Positions 45,307-56,409 of a DNA stretch of 64,000 nt are shown here, one piece after another; position 1 is the stretch's first letter; the number at the start of each line of letters is the position of its first letter. The position numbers and the translations under genes were made by a program. Origin of the DNA: CAVXXB01 sp963765585 (GTDB lineage Bacteria > Calditrichota > Calditrichia > JAJRVZ01); NCBI GenBank assembly GCA_963765585.1, contig CAVXXB010000008.1:620001-684000 (forward strand), read 5' to 3'. Under the pieces are notes generated by a model. That model searched no databases. It was given only the letters and a program-made list of their open reading frames with translations, and was not told the origin of the DNA.

Positions 45307-45735
45307 ATGAATATTCGCCCGGTTTTATTAGAAGATGGTCCCGGGATGGCAGAATTAACCCGGGAGTTAGGTTATCCGACAAATGCAGAAAAGATGCGTG
45401 AAATTTTACAGCTGGTGTTGAGTAATCCGGATCATGAAATTTTTATTGCCGAGATTGAAGAGAAATTGGCAGGATATCTTCACCTGGTTCAGGGAGGATC
45501 CTCCGACGACCAAACCATTCTTGATATCGCTGCTCTTATGGTCCATAATAATTACCGGTCAAAAGGTGTGGGGAACGCATTCCTGCAAACTGCGGAAGAC
45601 AAAGCAAAAAAGAAGCATACACACCATTTACGTATTCGTACCAGTCTTGTGAGCCGCGAAGCATACCATTTTTTTGAACATAGGGGATTTGTAAATCTGG
45701 CAACACAGGAAATGTTTGTCAAGGAAATTGAATAG
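45307..45735 (+). CDS. GNAT-family N-acetyltransferase
   Basis: A 142-residue protein with a full GNAT fold signature: IRPVLLEDGPGMAELTREL at the start, IAALMVHNNYRSKGVGNAFL (acetyl-CoA loop) and REAYHFFEHRGFVNLATQEM (motif B). ATG at 45307 follows GAGG. The next gene, 24 bases on, is a membrane acetyltransferase of the HGSNAT type, so the two may share a transcript. Acceptor unknown. Confidence 0.88.
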   Translation: MNIRPVLLEDGPGMAELTRELGYPTNAEKMREILQLVLSNPDHEIFIAEIEEKLAGYLHLVQGGSSDDQTILDIAALMVHNNYRSKGVGNAFLQTAEDKAKKKHTHHLRIRTSLVSREAYHFFEHRGFVNLATQEMFVKEIE

Positions 45736-45759
45736 CACAGAAAAAAGGAACTATGATTA

Positions 45760-46995
45760 ATGACTGATAAGATCAACCGGATTTCAAGCATTGATGTGTT
45801 GCGGGGAATCACCATTCTTGTTATGATATTTGTTAATGATGTAGCCGGTGTGACTGGTACGCCTGCCTGGATGAAACATATCTCACCATCGCTGGCGGAT
45901 GGTATGACATTTGTCGATTGGGTATTCCCTTCATTTCTGTTTATCGTGGGTATGTCACTACCTTTTGCCATTTCAATACGATTAAAACGCGGTGACTCAC
46001 ATTTAATGGTGGTGAAGCATATACTTATTCGCACCGTGGGTTTGCTTATCATCGGTGTATTTATGGTCAACACAGAATCTATTTCCGAGGACGGATTGTT
46101 AAGTCCGGTAATATGGACGTTGATTATGTATGGTGGCGTCATTCTGGTTTGGCGGCAACCATCAGCTCAAGATAACAGTCTGTTTTCCAAAGATAAACTT
46201 TTGAAATACCTGGGCATCTTGATCCTGATTATTATGGCTTTTCTCTATCGTGCACAGGGCGATCCAGGCCTGATCGAGATAAGACCACAATGGTGGGGAA
46301 TTCTGGGATTAATTGGCTGGGCCTATCTTGTGGCAGGCATGATATTTCTGATTTTCAAGAAAAATATTACTGCGATACTCGGAATGGTGGTAATTCTATA
46401 TTGTATTTATTTTGCAGATAAAGTTGATACATTTGCCTTTTTTTATGAAATATTTCCATGGATCAATATCGGCGGCATGCTGGGCTCTCACGCGGCCATA
46501 ACACTTTCTGGTGTTATTTTAGGTATAATCCTGATGCCGGATTCCTCGGTTTCTACTCCGGCGCAGCGTATCCGATGGTCATTACTATATGGTCTCGGGC
46601 TGTTTGCTGCCGGTTTTTTTATCCACACACTGAGCGGGATAAACCAGATGTTTATCATTAATAAGATCCTGGCCACCCCCGCCTGGTGTTTGATCACTTC
46701 AGCAATCACGGTTTGGCTATGGGTGCTTATATACTATGCTATTGATGTCCGTGGCTGGAATGGCTGGACTTTTATTGTTAAACCGGCCGGAGCAAATGCG
46801 CTGTTTGCCTACATCCTTGCACCCGTTCTCTATAATATTTTTATATTGATTTCCTATTTATTTGGCGGATTTAACTTTTATTACTGGCTGGGAACCTCTT
46901 TTGCGATCGGATTCTGGCGTTCGCTTATCTTTGCCTTCCTGGTAACCTGGCTGGCGGGTGGATTGAGAAGATTGGGATTGGGAATGAAGTTGTAA
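45760..46995 (+). CDS. HGSNAT-like transmembrane acetyltransferase (DUF5009/COG4299), copy 2
   Basis: A 411-residue polytopic membrane protein with about eleven helices. N-terminal RISSIDVLRGITILVMIFVN and MTFVDWVFPSFLFIVGMSLP match the HGSNAT/DUF5009 catalytic region, with His40 (WMKHISPS) as the probable acetyl-carrying histidine. It is clearly diverged from copy 1 (6050-7162) and longer. It should acetylate hexosamine outside the cytoplasm from cytosolic acetyl-CoA. It is followed by a GH20 hexosaminidase gene; in lysosomes the corresponding step makes terminal glucosamine cleavable by an N-acetylhexosaminidase. Confidence 0.85.
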   Translation: MTDKINRISSIDVLRGITILVMIFVNDVAGVTGTPAWMKHISPSLADGMTFVDWVFPSFLFIVGMSLPFAISIRLKRGDSHLMVVKHILIRTVGLLIIGVFMVNTESISEDGLLSPVIWTLIMYGGVILVWRQPSAQDNSLFSKDKLLKYLGILILIIMAFLYRAQGDPGLIEIRPQWWGILGLIGWAYLVAGMIFLIFKKNITAILGMVVILYCIYFADKVDTFAFFYEIFPWINIGGMLGSHAAITLSGVILGIILMPDSSVSTPAQRIRWSLLYGLGLFAAGFFIHTLSGINQMFIINKILATPAWCLITSAITVWLWVLIYYAIDVRGWNGWTFIVKPAGANALFAYILAPVLYNIFILISYLFGGFNFYYWLGTSFAIGFWRSLIFAFLVTWLAGGLRRLGLGMKL

Positions 46996-47187
46996 TTGGG
47001 AACTGGGAACTGGGAATTAGTAATTCGTAATTATATTCTGTGTCATTCTGAGCGAAGCGAAGAATCCCCTGCTCAGAAATAGAGAATTTGAAATTAGTAA
47101 TTTGTAATTGGTTATTAGTTATTTGTATTTTATAATTTTTAACTTCTAATCTTTTTTCTTTGCGCCTCTGCGCCTCTGCGAGAAATT
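46996..47187. repeat. Repeat mosaic before the GH20 gene
   Basis: The stop of the acetyltransferase gene runs straight into AATTGGG AACTGGG AACTGGG AATTAGT AATTCGT repeats, then a REP-like module (GTCATTCTGAGCGAAGCGAA, 47041-47066), AATTTGA/AATTAGT/AATTTGT repeats (47087-47125) and a leader repeat (CTTTGCGCCTCTGCGCCTCT, 47158-47177) in sense with the GH20 gene. Confidence 0.72.
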
Positions 47188-47205
47188 ATTTAAAGGAGCT
47201 GAATA

Positions 47206-48303
47206 GTGAAAGAACTTCGAGGGATTAAATCATCGTTTACCCCCCTTTTTATAACCGGCTTGATATTCACTTTTACTGTCATTTTGATTTTTTCCTGTGC
47301 CGGAACAAAAGAAGGGAAAAAACAAACATTTGATGATGGCAAAATACGTGCATTACATCTCCTAAATCATACGACTGATGATGATTTGGACTTGCTCTGT
47401 GAATATGTCCCCGAATTGTCGGAGCTTGGTATAAATATGCTCATACTGGAAGTGGATTATGGTTTTCAGTTCAGTTCGCATCCGGAACTTAGGCAGGGAA
47501 ATTCTCAAATTTCAATCGATGCGGCTAAGAAATTAACTGCATGTTGCAAGGATTTCGGGATTCGGCTGGTCCCGGAATTTCAATGTGTCGGTCACCAATC
47601 CTGGGCAAAAAAGACGTATCCACTCTTGACAGTCTACCCAGAACTGGATTTGACACCGGGAGCGTTTCCAGAGAATGAGGGCATCTATTGTCGCGAGTGG
47701 GATGTGACCAATCCCAGGGTAAATGAGATTGTATTTTCATTACTAGACGAAATTATTGATGCATTTGATGCCGATGCATTTCATGTAGGGATGGATGAGG
47801 TGTTCTTATTGGGAACGGAGCATTCGCCTTCAACAAAGGGTATGGATCCGGGTGAACTTTATGCCCGCGCGGTTAATGACATGTATAATCATATAGTAAA
47901 AAAACGTGGTATTGAAATGATGATGTGGGGCGATCGCCTGATTGACGGCAGGACATATCCGCAATATGGTGCCTGGGAAGCCGACACACTTGGCACTGCT
48001 AGTGCCATTTCGCAAATCCCACGTGATATTATTATATGTGACTGGCATTATGAGCAGATGGATGATTATCCCTCTGTGGATCTTTTTATGAAAGAAGGAT
48101 TCCGTGTGCTTCCCAGCAGCTGGCGGGATACGGATGCAACCAAAATGTTGATTGAATATAGTTATGGAGTCAATCAGGAAAAGATGCTGGGACATATGTT
48201 CACGACATGGGGTGGAAAAATTGATGACCGGATTGATTTTCCCTCCATGATAGAGGGATTGAAGTTGATGGGTGAGATAAACTTACGGGTGAATAAGGAT
48301 TAG
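47206..48303 (+). CDS. GH20-like beta-N-acetylhexosaminidase, lipoprotein
   Basis: GTG at 47206, after AAAGGAG, gives 365 residues with lipobox TFTVILIFSC. The catalytic barrel shows GH20 features: ILEVDYGFQF, RLVPEFQCVGHQSW, and the diagnostic AFHVGMDEVF with Asp197-Glu198 (the polarising Asp and acid/base Glu of substrate-assisted catalysis). It is shorter than classical GH20 enzymes because it lacks the N-terminal alpha/beta domain. It would remove terminal beta-GlcNAc or beta-GalNAc outside the cytoplasm. The linked HGSNAT-like gene upstream may supply N-acetylated substrate. Confidence 0.85.
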   Translation: MKELRGIKSSFTPLFITGLIFTFTVILIFSCAGTKEGKKQTFDDGKIRALHLLNHTTDDDLDLLCEYVPELSELGINMLILEVDYGFQFSSHPELRQGNSQISIDAAKKLTACCKDFGIRLVPEFQCVGHQSWAKKTYPLLTVYPELDLTPGAFPENEGIYCREWDVTNPRVNEIVFSLLDEIIDAFDADAFHVGMDEVFLLGTEHSPSTKGMDPGELYARAVNDMYNHIVKKRGIEMMMWGDRLIDGRTYPQYGAWEADTLGTASAISQIPRDIIICDWHYEQMDDYPSVDLFMKEGFRVLPSSWRDTDATKMLIEYSYGVNQEKMLGHMFTTWGGKIDDRIDFPSMIEGLKLMGEINLRVNKD

Positions 48304-48450
48304 AGATGAGAGATTAGAAGTTAGGAGTTAGTAATTCGTTATTGGTAATTGGTAATTGGTTATTATATTAGGTGTCATTCCGAGCGAAGCGAAGGAATCT
48401 CCAAACGTGCTTGGGATTGCTTCGTCGCAACGCTCCTCGCAATGACACTA
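48304..48450. repeat. Heptamer arrays and a complete REP pair
   Basis: GATTAGA/AGTTAGG/AATTGGT repeats (48304-48362) lead into two opposed REP arms: GTCATTCCGAGCGAAGCGAA (48374) and CGCTCCTCGCAATGACACT (48432-48450), together a hairpin element of about 78 bp. Confidence 0.72.
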
Positions 48451-48484
48451 GCGCAAATAAAGCATTGATTTTACCGCCCTTTCC

Positions 48485-50472
48485 TCATTCAGTCTTCAGA
48501 GAATAGTAATATATTCCGGAACTTACCTTCATTCCCCTTGAATTTGTGCCATTCCATTCAACGACATTATCTCCCCGCTCGAACATAGTATTTCCCAGTT
48601 CGGTCACCAGACTCCCTCTTACATCGTAAACCGAGATCTTTATATTTGAAGGATCAGATAAATAAAAGGGAATTTTTGTTCCGCCATTAAACGGATTTGG
48701 GTAGTTTTGTTTCAGAGTGAATGTACCGGGAGGAGTTCCAGATCCACCACCCGAAGACGTGGCAATAAATTCTATTTGATTCAGATTAACACCGCCATTT
48801 AAAAAATTGAGAGTAAAAGGCACGGAACCCATTGGAATATAGAAATTCCCCAAATCAATAGTTTGCCAGTCAAACCATCCACCTGTATTGGGAACACTAA
48901 TTTTCCGGTTGATTACTTTATTATTAATTACTAATTGAATCAGTCCGGAACTGCTGCCGCTGGCCACACGCATCTTAATATTAAAACTATCTGTCTCTGT
49001 GACCTCCAGAGTATATTTCAGCCATTCATCAGTCTCAACAAAACCAACATTATATGGGTATCCTTCAGAGTCTTTTGATAATTCGATATCGACTCCGTCG
49101 TTACGATAACTAAATCCAGTATTCCAGGCAGTATACTCTCCGGTTGATACATATAGTTGGCCACTACTTTATCAAAATATGCTTTGCCATTATGTCCCAT
49201 ATCATAGTGAACTGCAGGGATTTTTCCCGGAATATTATTTGCAGCGAAGGGTTTGGTTTCATCTGTCTGTGTCTGGCGCATCATGGCATCAATCACATCC
49301 GGTTGAATGATGCAGTTCTCAATTTTTGCCTTTTCAGCCAGATCCATTAAGGCATTTTTTGCATAATCCGCCGATGGTTTGCTAGCACGACCTTCCCAAT
49401 AGTCCAATAGTCTCTGATATTCCGGAGATTTTATAATAGAAAGTGGCCCGCTTATCGATTCAATCTTTTTCATCGGCCACCAGGCCCAGCCAATATTATT
49501 TTTTTCGAACAACTTAATCGCATCAGTAAACCATACATTTGAATTTTCACCGGATTCGCCACACCAGATCGGCACATTATGCTGACTACGGATATTCAAC
49601 ATCCATTGAATAGATCCCTGGTCATTATGACTCCAGTATTTATGAAAACTGTAGACCATATTGTTATCAAATGGAGGTGTCAATCCGGTAAAATCATTGG
49701 CAAACCAGTTTCCTTCGATGAAAATGATATGGTTTTTGTCCACTGCACGAATTGTTGCCACGATAAGTTCATATATATGCTTTAACTGTGTATTTCCCGG
49801 TAAATCCCAGTTTGTTTCATTGATCAGATCATATCCACCCATCCAGGGCTCATTTGCATATCTGTCTGCGAATTTACGCCACAGGGCAATCGTTTTCGAT
49901 TGATTATAAGAAGATTCCCAAAGTGAGGGTTTTGTGGGATCATAATCAGATATGGCCTGATCATATCCCTGTCCACCCGGCGCTGCGTGTAAATCCAGAA
50001 TCAAGTATATTTCATTTGCGGCACACCAGGAAAGCAGGCTATCAACTATGACAAAACCCTCTTCCAGCCAGGTTCGACCGCCCGGTACCGGTTCTTCCTC
50101 AATGGGTAATGTGAACAAATTATAATGTAAGGGCAGTCTGACACTATTAAATCCCCAGGCCGCAAGCGAGTCAATATCAGATTTTCGGCAATGATTGGCA
50201 TGCCAGGCATCAAAAAAAATGTCGGTATCGGTTTCCCCTATCAAATCGACTATATGTTGCCTGATCTTGTGTTGCGGACCGGCAAAACTGCTGGTCTGCA
50301 TCATATAGCCTTCCATGACCATCCAGCCACCCAGCCCCATGCCCCGAAGCAGCACATTCTCTCCAGCTCCATTTACAATATTCTGACCATCGGCTTTTAA
50401 GAATCCCTGTGAATAGACTGACATGAATCCGGATAAAAATAAACAAAAAAGAACAATTCGCAATTTATACAT
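48485..50472 (-). pseudogene. GH5-type endoglycanase with CBM6 and T9SS sorting domain; one frameshift
   Basis: ATG at 50472 opens a signal peptide (IVLFCLFLSGFMSVYS). The GH5 barrel has FNSVRLPLHYNLF, YLILDLHAAPGGQGYD, GYDLINETNWDLP (acid/base Glu of the N-E pair) and IWCGESGEN (nucleophile Glu). Near 49140 the frame shifts. The continuation GEYTAWNTGFSYRNDGVDIE with EWLKYTLEVTETD is a typical CBM6. It is followed by a glycine-rich linker and a T9SS end (LKQNYPNPFNGG, IKISVYDVRGSLV, SSGIYYYSLKTE). One missing G in CCGGAG would restore a protein of about 660 residues. Exported endo-acting glycanase; the exact polymer is unknown. Confidence 0.75.
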
Positions 50473-50581
50473 TACAACATCCTTATTTACAATTGGCGGT
50501 TAAAAAATATGTAAACACCTGGTCAGGAGAAACTAGACAAATAACTAATTACAATCTCTAATTTTCCGCGAGAGAATAATC

Positions 50582-53009
50582 CTAAAATTCAATCTCCACA
50601 TAACTTCCTTTAAAATCCTGGGTACGGGCTTCGATAGTGGCAGTACCCTTTCCTTCCGGCACATATTCAATGGCTGCATAGCCACTGGCAAATTCAATCA
50701 CATCACTGCCGGTTGGTGTGCCCTGGTATTTTTTTAAACGGCCAGGCCCCTGGTGATCAAAATACACTCGTTCATTAAAATCATAACACAAATCACCTTG
50801 TTTGTCCCGGACCCGCGCTTCTACCAGGTAGTTCCCATTTTCCATCTTCTTAGCAGTCAATTCAAGGTCATCTGGTGTTCCCGGCTTCTCCGTAACATAG
50901 TATACCTTTATTTCATTTCGTGTAATTTCTTTTTCGTCTTCAAGACCAATAGCGGTTAACTTGTTCTCACCCTCTTTAAAAACCACATTCCAACTTAGTC
51001 CGGCCGCCGGAAATTCTTTTATATTTCTCTGCCGGTTTTCCAGAGCCACATCATTAAGATACAGAGTTACGGATTCACAATTACTAAATACGCAAACCTC
51101 TCTTGCCTGCCCTGGTAATCCATAGCGCAGCTTCCAGGTAGGCGATTCGATATAGCAAAACTTTGGATTGTTGGTCCAGTAACTTTTAAAAACATAGAAT
51201 GCATCTTTTGGATTTCCCTCACGATCCACCAGTCCTTTTTGATTCATATAGGGTATGGCATTTTCTGGTCTTAAGGGTGTTCCAAAATCCTTAAACGCCC
51301 ATTGTGCATTACCTGCAAACCAATCAGTTTGCTCAGTTACACTCAAGTGCCAGTCAAAAAGATCCACAATATAATTTTCACTCCAGTCCCCTGCCGAAGA
51401 CACTTTTGGCATATTGATCATATTGGGCTTTTCTGCCCACTCATTTTCATTTACCAGCCCTTCACCGGTTATCGGATTCTCTGTATGTCGGCCCACATGA
51501 CTGGATCCGCCATATTCCACATGTAAGAGATGATTATATTTATCGCGGGCTTTGGTAATGGCTGTTTCATATTTCTTATACACACCTGAGTACCATCCGG
51601 CCCAAATGGAAGGTGAAAACACATCGACAATGTCCGCGCCTTCATAAAACTTTCTTATGGCAGTTTTTCTGGAAGGATCCAGATTATGGGCGAGATCATT
51701 AAGTTCGCTCAAGAATGATTTCATGGGTTCGATATCTCCACCATCGGGATAATCCGGCAACCAATATATTTCATTTCCCAGCGACCAGATAATGATACTG
51801 GGATGGTTATAATTTTGTTCGATCTGTTCCGCTAATAATCTGCGCGTCGTGCTTTTCCACTCATCATCACCAAGTCCACCGCGACACCAGGGCAGTTCAT
51901 CCCAGACAAGCAAGCCCAATTCATCGCAGGCACGGTAGACTTCAGGATCCTGGGGATAATGTGCAAGACGCACAAAATTTGCCCCCATCTCTTTAATCTG
52001 TTCCATGTCACGGCGATGCAAAGAATCAGGCATGGCATTACCCAATCCGGCATGTTCTTCATGTCGATGGGTGCCTCTTAATAACAATCGCTCGCCATTC
52101 AGATAAAACGGCCCGTGTTTTTCAAACTCAAACCAACGAAATCCATATCGTTCTTCGACCCGGTCTGTCCCGGCTTTGCTCACCAACGTTAATTTATATG
52201 TATATAACTGCGGATTATCGGGAGACCATAGCGCAGGATTGGCAATCGTTGGCATTTCAACCTTATGTTTCGATTCACCAGGAGGTAATTTTACTTCCAC
52301 ATTTGTCGAGATGATTTTTTTATTATTGGCGTTGTAAATGTCAACCTTAATATCTGAGGGCAATTCCGGGCCGGAATTGACAATTCTGAATTCAACGTCA
52401 GATTTAGCCTCCGATTTTGAAATTTGGCTAGTCGAAATATGAGCGTTATCAATATAGGCAGCAGGTAACGTTTCCAGCCAGACATCGCGCGTAATTCCGC
52501 CAAAAATAAAGAAATCCGACTTCTGGGAAGGGATGATCGCACGATTGATCGAATTGTCCGCACGCACAAATAATCGTATTTTCTTCACCCGGGTTGAGAT
52601 ACTTACTTATATCAATTTTAAATCCCAGATAGCCGCCAATATGTCCGCCAATCCGAGCGCCGTTTATGAATACATCGCAACTAATATTTACTCCTTCAAA
52701 GTAAAGGCGATACACGCTATTATCTTCATTCTGTTGGGGAGTGATATTTTTTTTATACCATCCTGTATCCCGGCGATAGCCCGGATTATTATCCGTTGCA
52801 TCCAAATTATTCCAAGTATGTGGCAAATTTATTTTTTGCCAATCGGATGTTCTATTCATGACCTGGTTGACATCATCGGTACGGTCTTGCAGATAAAACC
52901 AATTTTGGTTTATATTTTCGATAACTCTGCCATCAGAAGCAGTTGATTGAGAAATTGAGATAATAGAAAATATGAAAATTAAAACTGTAAATCGGACAAA
53001 AGTATGCAT
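50582..53009 (-). pseudogene. GH2 beta-galactosidase/beta-glucuronidase-like enzyme; one frameshift
   Basis: ATG at 53009 after GAAGGA opens a signal peptide. The sugar-binding domain (NLPHTWNNLDATDNNPGYRR, GWYKKNI, CDVFINGARIGGHIGGYLGF) is followed by the frame change near 52573-52583, in the coding segment GEENT. It continues with RLFVRADNSINRAIIP and TRDVWLETLP. The catalytic domain has RGTHRHEEHAGLG, FVRLAHYPQDPEVY, IIIWSLGNEIYW (acid/base Glu in the N-E pair) and HVEYGGSSHVG (nucleophile Glu). Restored length is about 800 residues. Should cleave terminal beta-linked galactose or similar. The frameshift separates the first 140 residues from the rest. Confidence 0.78.
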
Positions 53010-53418
53010 TATAATAAATCCTTCATAAGAATAATTGAACATGTATCACATATGAAACAGGTTTCATTTACAGGTAAAGAATATATTAATCTGGCTTGAG
53101 AGATACAAATGAATCTAATAAGGGATGGGGTGATTTTCTTGACGGGGTAAAAGGATAAAAGGAAAAGAGGGGGAAAGAATCAAAAGTTCCATAATTTTTT
53201 GAGCGTACCCCAAGATTAAGAGGATGTGTTTCTACACAGCCTCTTAATCCTAGGGTAAAAAAAGACATAGTACTTTGTAATTTGTTATTGGTAATTAGTA
53301 AAAATTGCCAATTGCCATCAGCAAATTTTTAATTTCTAATCTCTAATTCCTAACTTCTAATTAAATATCCTATTATCCTGTCTAATAAATAAAATATCTC
53401 ACCTGGTAACATCAGACA
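53010..53418. other. 409-bp spacer: long hairpin and heptamer arrays
   Basis: No gene seen. A 50-base imperfect hairpin (53207-53256) and AATTTGTTATTGGTAATTAG-type arrays (53278-53365) occupy it, plus a weak ATCCTATTATCCTGTC repeat (53369-53384) of a family also seen at 61209-61335. Confidence 0.55.
53207..53256. repeat. Long stem-loop
   Basis: ACCC...GATTAAGAGG-A-TGTGT, loop TTCT, ACACA-G-CCTCTTAATC...GGGT: about 19 pairs with one central mismatch and a small bulge. No T-run follows on either strand, so it is not a classical terminator. It lies after the T9SS adhesin gene and may be a transposon-end remnant or RNA structure. Confidence 0.6.
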
Positions 53419-56057
53419 CTATCGCATCAGCACCATTTTTCTTGTCTGGCGAAATGTACCTGCAGTCAGCTGGTAAATATAAATCCCGGATGCCAGATTA
53501 TAGGCCATCGTGTCGAACATAACGCCATATTCGCCTGCCGGCTGCTTTCCGGAAACCAGCACCGCCACGCTTTGTCCCAGCGAATTGTATACTTCAAGAT
53601 GGACTTCTGATGCCTCTGACAACTGATATCTGATAGTGGTCGAAGGATTAAAAGGATTTGGATAGTTCTGGTTCAGACCGAATTTCGCCGGTGTACCCGC
53701 TAGAAAAATTTTCTGCCAGACCGGAAATTGTCTCTACATTTATAGTGATACTATGTTTTACGGTTGCCGCACTATCGTCCTCAACCGTGATCTCAAAAGC
53801 AACCTCAGAATTCAGACCATAGATTGCAGTAAGAGTAAGCTCGCCAGTGGCATCATGATACTCATAATTTAGCGAGTCTTCTGATGACGTAAAGGAATAT
53901 TTCAATTTATTATCCGGTGTTTCCACATCAGATACATAGTTCCAGAGCATAATAATTATCGTCGAATCCGTATTCAATACCAACTGACCAGGCAATTCAT
54001 TGATTTCCGGCACATCATTGATGGGATGGACAATAACATACATATCAGCCTTATCAGTTGATTCTCCATCACTTACTTCGAGTGACAGAGTATCTATTCC
54101 AAACCAGTTGACTTTTGGTGTCATTACGGCATTTGTAGCATCAGAAGTTATTTTGACATTATCCCCCCCGGTAAGTTTCACTTCCAATTTCTCGTCCGGT
54201 GTATCTGGATCATCTACAAACTCATATAAGGCGGCAATTGGATATTTGAACACATTATCCTCGTTAAATTCAACCAGCGGTAATTTTTGAATGACAGGTG
54301 GATCATTTTCGGCAGCAACTGCCAGTGTAACAAGCGCTGCATTTGATATGGCGCCGCTATCATCTTCGACTGTATAATTAAAACTATCGGGTCCATAATA
54401 ATTCTCTGCCGGAGTATAGGTAATACTGCCATTATTTGGATTGACATCCGTGGTACCATGAGCCGGTTCTTTTGATATCTTTACCGATGCCGGATTCAGA
54501 GAACCATCCACATCCTCATCATTGGCCAGAACATCCATTTTTAGCACAGTATCTTCACCAGTTTCACCTTCATCGTCTGCAGCTACAGGCGGATCATTTA
54601 AAGAATTGATGGTAATACGTACTGTCGCTTCATTAGATAATTTATTTTTATCATCCTTTACCGTATAATTGAATCGGTCAGATCCAAAATAATCCGCATC
54701 AGGCTCATAAGTTACTTCACCTGTTTTAGCATTTATATTTGTTATTTTTCCTCTTGTAGGATCCGAGGTAATTTGTACTGTAGATCCATCCAGCATACCA
54801 TCCAGATCACTGTCATTGGTTAAAATATTAATTCTAACACTGCCATCCTCATTTACGGAGGCATTGTCATTTACTGCCACCGGCGCCAGATTATCCGTAC
54901 CGGGATTCCCCCATCCTGTATCCGCCAGCCAATCTCTGAGATCCGTTCCATGATTTGGATAGTCTATCCGCGTATAATGATTTCTGGCTGGATGAGAATT
55001 GAAATGTCTTTATGTGTCCATATCTATCTTTTATTGATTCATTGTATGTCCATAATTCAAAATATGCACCATCACTAAGTCGTGGTGCACCTGCATCACT
55101 GGAATTTCCCTCTGAAAAATATGTATCGGGTAGAAATCCCCATAGATTTTTAAATTCATCCGCACTTCCCCGGCCGATGACTGCATATTCACCCGGCTGG
55201 AGAATAAGGTCCCCATTTAGAAGTGACTTTTCATTAAGAGAAGTAATTAGTTGCAAATTAGGTTGATACAACATCCAACCATCTAATTTTTGTTCAATTT
55301 TACCTGCGTTAAAGATTTCAACAAACTCTCCGGGAAATCCCTCTTTTTCTGGATACTGAAATACCTCCGAAATGTGGACATCTGGTGCTTCATACTCAAT
55401 TTCCAGTAATGGCCGGAACGCGTTGGTAGGATTTGTCCGGGAATCAAAGCGCTTGGCGGTGCTCAACGTTGATTCATCACCCTTTATCAACCAGCCAAAA
55501 TTCGTACTTGGATCCGAAACCCACTTTTGTACATTTTCAACCATCCCGGATGTTGATCCCCAGGTGTAATAGCCAATATCACCGACAGTCTGAGATGCGC
55601 TGGCTGTTCCGGAAAAATCACCACCAGGATTTATCCACGAAACGCTGCGCATATAAGCGAAATTCCATGTGGCGTCACCAACAATAGCTGAGGCGCCGCC
55701 ACCTTCTTCACCACTGGCATGCGAGGCTTCTTCTCCCCAGTCCTGTGCAAGAGGGTGGATTGTCACGGTCCGTCCGGTAGTCGTATTGGTCCTCGACATA
55801 TGAAGAGTCAGTTTAACGCCCAATATCTTAGCCTCAACAGGTATCGAAGTGAGGTTAAACATGAGCAGACTTCTTCGAATGGCACCCTTGAGTTCCTCAC
55901 CGGCACGACCGGCGAAAAAATGATCACCCGCTCCGTTACTGTTCAGCGTCCCCTCGTACATAGTATTATCCTTACTTGCCGATAATTGCATGTTTGCGGA
56001 GAAGGACAGATTCACAAAAACAAAAAATATGAGAAAAATTGAGGAAAATAACTTCAT
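53419..56057 (-). pseudogene. DNRLRE/lamin-tail/cadherin-like T9SS surface protein; at least two frameshifts
   Basis: ATG at 56057 (spacing six from AGGGG) opens a signal peptide (IFLIFFVFVNLSFS). Domains in order: DNRLRE-type (TMYEGTLNSNGAGDHFFAG, residues about 20-230); lamin-tail (VHISEVFQYPEKEGFPGEFV, then GWMLYQPN); at least three cadherin/VCBS-like repeats (NILTNDSDLDGMLDGSTVQI, YEPDADYFGSDRFNYTVKDD, NDPPVAADD); T9SS sorting end (LNQNYPNPFNPSTTI). Frames break near 55010 (GHIKT, then HFNSHPARNHYTRIDYPNHG) and near 53690 (GLAENF..., then PAKFGLNQNYPNP). Likely a large surface adhesin or matrix protein. Confidence 0.78.
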
Positions 56058-56409
56058 CATATACCCCTTTCTCAAAAAAAGAATACGATACACTGTTTGG
56101 TAGGATAAAAGATTAATTCAGAAAAAATATTCAGATACAACAGAAAGATACAAATGTAAATTGTAAATGATGTGATTGCAATCACCAATTGTTTGAAGAA
56201 ATGCAGGTCAAAAATATTTTCGACCTGCCAGTGATTCTTCTTCAGTGGCATTATAGATTGCCAACCACCCGGATATTATCGCCCAGGCAATATGAAATGG
56301 ATAACGGAAGAGAAAAAAAAGGATAATAGGAATGCCTAAATATCAGGATTCTTTCAGTTAGTAATTATGAATTCTAAATTTACCTGTTTTCCTGGTATCC
56401 TTTATACGC
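56058..56409. other. 352-bp spacer with a long hairpin
   Basis: No gene seen. GAAGAA-at-GCAGGTC...GACCTGC-cagtga-TTCTTC (56195-56240) forms a stem with a perfect 7-bp inner part. The rest is AT-rich and shows nothing else I recognise. Confidence 0.5.

Noticed and set aside
53086..53268. ORF across the long hairpin
   Set aside because: It reads through the inverted repeat and heptamer arrays; no start signal and no coding features.
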